From assembly GCA_024762485.1 (NCBI GenBank), contig JANTHH010000075.1:1-11620 (forward strand): DNA of 11,620 bases, written 5' to 3'. Positions 6,916-11,620 of the stretch are shown here, one piece after another. The first letter of the stretch is position 1. Every line of letters starts with the position of its first letter. The translations under genes were made by a program, and so were the position numbers. The notes beneath the pieces are model-generated. The model made no database searches. It saw only the letters and a list, made by a program, of their open reading frames with translations, and was not told the DNA's origin. This stretch comes from Chromatiales bacterium. Lineage in GTDB: Bacteria > Pseudomonadota > Gammaproteobacteria > Chromatiales > Chromatiaceae.

Positions 6916-7063
6916 TGAAACTCCGTGTCCGCCCGGTATCGTTAACGGTTGTCGGCGGGTGGCGCGAATACCTGAATGATCCCATGGCCGGCTACCCGGG
7001 CCGCCTGACTGTCGTGCCAAGATTACACTACCCGTCGGGCCGTGCCACTGTCGGTGTGCCGGT
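6916..7063. other. Intergenic region upstream of the TupA-like gene
   Basis: This gap of 148 bases lies between the unknown membrane-anchored protein gene and the TupA-like gene, both on the minus strand. It contains the ribosome site of the TupA-like gene, the imperfect tandem repeat at 6992-7060, and a minus-strand TGTAAT (-10-like) between the repeat copies without a convincing -35 box. No intrinsic terminator with a T-run was seen, so read-through from the upstream gene is possible. Confidence 0.6.
6992..7060. repeat. Imperfect tandem direct repeat upstream of the TupA-like gene
   Basis: Two copies share the ordered blocks CTACCC, GGGCCG, GCC, ACTGTC and GTGCC, with small insertions or deletions between them. 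The copies are 6992-7018 (27 bases) and 7028-7060 (33 bases), separated by AAGATTACA. The repeat lies about 75-145 bases upstream of the TupA-like start. It could be an operator or a neutral duplication; sequence alone does not decide. Confidence 0.45.
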
Positions 7064-7615
7064 TCAGAGCCGGGTCGCCAGCCACAGCAGGGCGGGCTCG
7101 TCCTGTTCTTCCAGTGCCTGTTTCATCACCAGGGTGCCGTGGGGCGTCGACCACTTCAGGAGACTGGCGCTGCCGGGCGCGTCCGACGGGGTAACGGGGA
7201 CCACCAGTGGCTGACCGAGCTGTTGTTCCAGCTGATGGATCAGTTGGGCGTGATAAGGCTCGCGGTAGTCGAGTTTGAGCACGGTGATGCGATCGTCGGC
7301 AAAGAACAGGCTGATCATGCGTGCCGGCAGGCCGTTGTAGGTGCCGATGGGGCTGCTGCAGACGCGGTCGCCGAAGCGGGTGTGGGCGGCCTGGCACTGC
7401 CAGGGTAGATCCGGATAGACCTTGCGCAGCTCCTCTTCGCTCAGTTGGGTATCGAGGGCCTCGAGGTTGAGTTCGATGGATTTGTCGCCGCTCAGCCACA
7501 GCAGTGCGGCATCCGCGCGCCGCTGCCCGTCCTCGGTCATCAGCAGCCACCACAGCGGGGTGATCACCAGCAGGGTGAGCAGAAAGGTCTTGTGCAGGTT
7601 TCGCTTGGTCGCCAT
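7064..7615 (-). CDS. Unrecognised protein with one N-terminal membrane segment
   Basis: I do not recognise this 183-residue protein. It begins MATKRNLHKTF and has one hydrophobic segment (TFLLTLLVITPLWWLLMT, about residues 10-27), likely an inner-membrane anchor or uncleaved signal, followed by a soluble domain predicted to face the periplasm. Two cysteines (CQAAHTRFGDRVC) lie about 13 residues apart and could form a disulfide there. The frame extends to an ATG at 7640-7642, but that codon lies within the terminator hairpin of acs. ATG 7613-7615 just downstream of the hairpin is therefore the better start, although its ribosome site (GAGAAA) is weak. It stands alone between acs and the TupA-like gene on the same strand. 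No function is proposed. Confidence 0.75.
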   Translation of the reverse strand: MATKRNLHKTFLLTLLVITPLWWLLMTEDGQRRADAALLWLSGDKSIELNLEALDTQLSEEELRKVYPDLPWQCQAAHTRFGDRVCSSPIGTYNGLPARMISLFFADDRITVLKLDYREPYHAQLIHQLEQQLGQPLVVPVTPSDAPGSASLLKWSTPHGTLVMKQALEEQDEPALLWLATRL

Positions 7616-7626
7616 GGTGTTTCTCG

Positions 7627-7653
7627 CAAAACGGGGCGCCATCGGGCGCCCCG
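7627..7653 (-). terminator. Intrinsic terminator after acs
   Basis: CGGGGCGCC (7632-7640) and GGCGCCCCG (7645-7653) form a perfect 9-bp stem with a 4-base loop. On the minus strand the stem is followed by TTTTGC. It lies about 30 bases beyond the acs stop codon. The T-run is short, but the stem is very GC-rich, so this is a likely intrinsic terminator separating acs from the downstream gene. Confidence 0.72.
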
Positions 7654-7682
7654 CAGGGTTGGGTATGCGCGGTGATCGCGGG

Positions 7683-9626
<1,944 letters not shown>

Positions 9627-9736
9627 GGCTGTCTCCTCAGCTTGGGACGGGATCTTGTTGTTGCCTTATGGGGTGCGAAGCATGGCAATTTCCACCCGCA
9701 GCGACAAGGGGCTCGTCGCCGGCCTTTTTACCTGGG
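9627..9736. other. Intergenic region between the exonuclease gene and acs
   Basis: This gap of 110 bases holds the acs ribosome site (AGGAG). I found no convincing -35/-10 pair on the minus strand: TTGTCG has only CATGCT at 17 bases. No intrinsic terminator for the exonuclease gene was seen. acs may therefore be partly transcribed from upstream, or from a promoter not recognisable by eye. Confidence 0.5.
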
Positions 9737-10426
9737 TCAGTTACAGCGCATTTTCTTCAGCCGGCAGCTGTCGCCGGGCGCCATCTCGGCGCTCATGGCG
9801 AGGAACAGCTCGGCGGTGGCCAGCGCATCGCTGAGCGCGTTGTGCGCCCGGTAGCGCGGCAGGCCGAAGCGAGGTCGCAGGTTGAACAGTCGCAGGTCAC
9901 CGGCCTGGATGCTGTGGTTGCGCAGGCTGAGATAGCGCTGGGCCAGCACCAGGGTGTCGATGGTGGGGATGAGAAACGGCGCACCGTAGAGGCGGCGGCA
10001 GGCGGCGTCGAGAAAGCGCTGCTCGACGCGGGCGAAGTGCACCAGCATCACCCGGCCCGCGAGGCGGGCCAGCAGCTGCGGCAGGGTCTCCTCCAGTGGC
10101 ATGCCGGCGGCGGCCTGGTCATCGGTGATGCGGTGGATCACCACCGACTCGGCCGGCAGCTCGTCGTGCTGGCGGATCAGCCGGTGCCAGGCACTGTCGA
10201 GATGGATGGTCTGCTGGCGGATTTCCACCAGGCCCATGCTGAGGATGTGGTGGCGGGTCGGGTCGAGGCCGGTGGTCTCGAGGTCGAGGGAGACGATCTC
10301 CGCCGCCGCGCAGGGGGTGTCCGGTGCGGCCAGCGGTGCAGCGAGGAAGTCGCGCATCGGACCGGCCGGCGCCCGCTGCAGGGCGCGTCGCCGCTTCGCC
10401 TCCAGGCTGAACCAGTCGGGCCACAT
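9737..10426 (-). CDS. DnaQ-like 3'-5' exonuclease (DEDDh family)
   Basis: This 229-residue protein has the exonuclease fold of the DNA polymerase III epsilon family. The Exo I motif is SLDLETTGLDP with D48 and E50. The Exo III motif is H195-NALS-D200, giving the DEDDh pattern. The Exo II position reads HFARVEQRFL, where E135 stands in place of the usual Asp. About 40 residues precede Exo I. A polymerase-binding tail is not evident, so it is probably a stand-alone nuclease or nuclease-like protein rather than the replicative proofreader. It begins 2 bases after the stop of the DUF294 gene and precedes acs by 110 bases. From memory, DnaQ-like and DUF294 genes recur next to acs and acetate permease genes in gammaproteobacteria, which hints at a link to acetate metabolism; its substrate is unknown. 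Confidence 0.88.
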   Translation of the reverse strand: MWPDWFSLEAKRRRALQRAPAGPMRDFLAAPLAAPDTPCAAAEIVSLDLETTGLDPTRHHILSMGLVEIRQQTIHLDSAWHRLIRQHDELPAESVVIHRITDDQAAAGMPLEETLPQLLARLAGRVMLVHFARVEQRFLDAACRRLYGAPFLIPTIDTLVLAQRYLSLRNHSIQAGDLRLFNLRPRFGLPRYRAHNALSDALATAELFLAMSAEMAPGDSCRLKKMRCN

Positions 10427-10428
10427 GC

Positions 10429-11620
10429 TCAGCCGAGCCGCCCGGTCTGGTAGCGGGTCTCGAAGCTCTCCTGCATGGTCTTGATCACCTTGAAGGCATC
10501 TTTCAGATGCTCGCGTTCCAGCTCCGACAGCTCAGCCGGCGGCAGGTAATTGTCGGCAGGCTGGCCACGGCGTATCTGTCCGGCCTGGTGACGGATACGC
10601 AGCAGCGCGATGTACTCCAGGGCGTCCCGCAGGTTCTCTGCCATCTCGTGGCTGAGCGCGCCGGCCTTGTCCGCCGCGCGCAGCCGTTCCATGGTGTTGA
10701 CCTCGGGCAGGCCGGCGGACAGTGCCAGCACGCGGGCAATGTCGGTGATCGGGACGATGCCGCGGTGCTTGATGTCGAAGGTGTCGTCGTGCTCACCATC
10801 GTGGATCAGGGTGAAGGTGCGGAAGAAACCGAGCGGCGGGCGATGGCTCAGCGCGTTGGCCGCCATGTGGGCGAGGAAGATGGCATTGCCCTTCGTCCGT
10901 GCCATGACGGCATGCTGCAGCTGATTGAACAGGGCGCTCTCGCCGGCCACCGGACGCAGGTCGAAGAAGATGCTCGACAGCATCAGCGCCTTCGGCTCCG
11001 GGGTGTCGATCCAGCGCCTGAAATAGCTGTCCCAGGTGGTCAGCGGCTGGCGCCACTGGCTATTGCTGGCCATGGCGTCGCCCGGGCAGTAGACGAAGCC
11101 GCAGGCGTTGAGGCCGTCGCAGACCTGCCTCGCCATGGCCTCGAAATAGCTGCCATGAAGATCAGCCTCGTAGTCATCGGCCAGCAGCAGGGCGTTGTCC
11201 TGGTCCGAGTGGCTGGTCTGCTCACGTCGCGCCTGGGAGCCGCCGGCCAGCCAGCAATAGGCGATCGGCGGTGGCCCCAGTGTCGCCTCGGCCATTGCCA
11301 GCAGGCGCTGGGTCAGGCTGTCGGTGATGGTGGAGACAGCCTCGCCGATCTGTTGTGCGTTGGCCCCGGCGTTGGCCAGTTGCAGCTGCAGCTCGGGCAG
11401 TCGTGCGGTAATGGCGGTCAGCTGGTCGAGGTCTTCAGCCTTGCGGATGTCGACACTCATGAAGGCCGCATTGGCGCTCTGGTATCGCGCCAGGTCATTC
11501 AGCGACAACATGCCCAGCGGCTGGTCGTGATCCATCACCGGCAGGTGGCTGACCTGCAGGCTGGACATGCGGTTCAGCGCCTCGATCAGCAGGGCATCGG
11601 GGCCGATGGTCTCGATGTCC
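10429..11620 (-). CDS. CBS domain / DUF294 putative nucleotidyltransferase, 5' end outside the window
   Basis: The frame is open from the window edge to a TGA at 10429-10431; an internal ATG at 11566-11568 is not the real start. The first visible residues (IETIGPDALLIEALNRM followed by SHLPVMDHDQPLGMLSLNDL) are a CBS repeat that spans the ATG. Next comes a DUF294-type nucleotidyltransferase with GGSQARRE and SDQDNALLL (encoded about 11185-11243), matching the GSxxRxE...SDxD pattern of GlnD-like enzymes. A helical C-terminal domain of the DUF294_C kind follows. CBS modules usually bind adenine nucleotides. Full-length relatives often have a cyclic-nucleotide-binding domain at the N-terminus, which would lie outside the window. 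The target is unknown; linkage to acs suggests a role in acetate or energy-state control. The exonuclease gene starts 2 bases after the stop, implying coupled translation. Confidence 0.9.
   Translation of the reverse strand, partial: DIETIGPDALLIEALNRMSSLQVSHLPVMDHDQPLGMLSLNDLARYQSANAAFMSVDIRKAEDLDQLTAITARLPELQLQLANAGANAQQIGEAVSTITDSLTQRLLAMAEATLGPPPIAYCWLAGGSQARREQTSHSDQDNALLLADDYEADLHGSYFEAMARQVCDGLNACGFVYCPGDAMASNSQWRQPLTTWDSYFRRWIDTPEPKALMLSSIFFDLRPVAGESALFNQLQHAVMARTKGNAIFLAHMAANALSHRPPLGFFRTFTLIHDGEHDDTFDIKHRGIVPITDIARVLALSAGLPEVNTMERLRAADKAGALSHEMAENLRDALEYIALLRIRHQAGQIRRGQPADNYLPPAELSELEREHLKDAFKVIKTMQESFETRYQTGRLG

Noticed and set aside
7004..7020. Sigma-54 promoter on the minus strand (TTGGCACG) upstream of the TupA-like gene
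   Set aside because: The -24 half looks good, but the -12 half reads TCAGG in place of TTGCW, and no GC lies at the required spacing.
6916..7020. N-terminal extension of the TupA-like protein to an ATG at 7018-7020
   Set aside because: The extra 35 residues are Pro/Arg/Gly-rich and would bury the signal peptide; ATG 6913-6915 has a GGAG ribosome site at good spacing.
9701..9729. Plus-strand hairpin (GCGAC/GTCGC) followed by a run of five T as a terminator
   Set aside because: The stem is only 5 bp with a 9-base loop, the T-run begins 5 bases after it, and no plus-strand gene ends here. Read on the minus strand it has no T-run, so it does not end the exonuclease transcript.

Overview
The window is GC-rich and tightly packed, with codon use biased to G or C at third positions. 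The gene content suggests the chromosome of a gammaproteobacterium, perhaps a sulfur-oxidising or otherwise chemolithotrophic lineage. That placement is inference: there is no rRNA or other phylogenetic marker here. No mobile element, CRISPR array, tRNA or rRNA was seen.

Positions 1-3738, plus strand, hold the 3' part of a group 3b [NiFe] hydrogenase (sulfhydrogenase type) operon. In order these are the end of the iron-sulfur beta subunit, the FAD/NAD(P)-binding gamma subunit, the small (delta) subunit, the catalytic large (alpha) subunit, and an M52-type maturation protease. Three of the four junctions overlap by 4-8 bases, so the genes are probably translationally coupled. The large subunit ends in a cleavable tail after DPCxxCxxH, and the gene for the likely processing enzyme follows directly. 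Together the subunits would move electrons between H2 at the Ni-Fe site, a chain of Fe-S clusters, FAD and NAD(P)H in the cytoplasm.

Positions 3726-7615, minus strand, hold a small acidic helical protein of unknown function that overlaps the protease gene tail to tail, and a membrane-bound GGDEF-EAL protein with a periplasmic helical sensor. They also hold a TupA-like tungstate/molybdate-binding periplasmic protein and an unrecognised protein with one N-terminal membrane segment. The TupA-like gene lies 46 bases upstream of the GGDEF-EAL gene on the same strand, with no transporter permease or ATPase gene beside it. This pairing is the most interesting arrangement in the window, because it could be a ligand-sensing c-di-GMP module rather than a transporter.

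Positions 7632-11620, minus strand, hold an acetate-activation cluster. Transcription runs from a CBS/DUF294 putative nucleotidyltransferase (5' end outside the window) through a DnaQ-like DEDDh exonuclease 2 bases downstream to acetyl-CoA synthetase (acs). A perfect 9-bp GC-rich hairpin with a short T-run follows acs and probably ends its transcript.

No single gene here is clearly of a new kind. The points worth following are the orphan TupA/GGDEF-EAL pair, substitutions at key c-di-GMP and exonuclease residues, and an imperfect tandem repeat upstream of the TupA-like gene.
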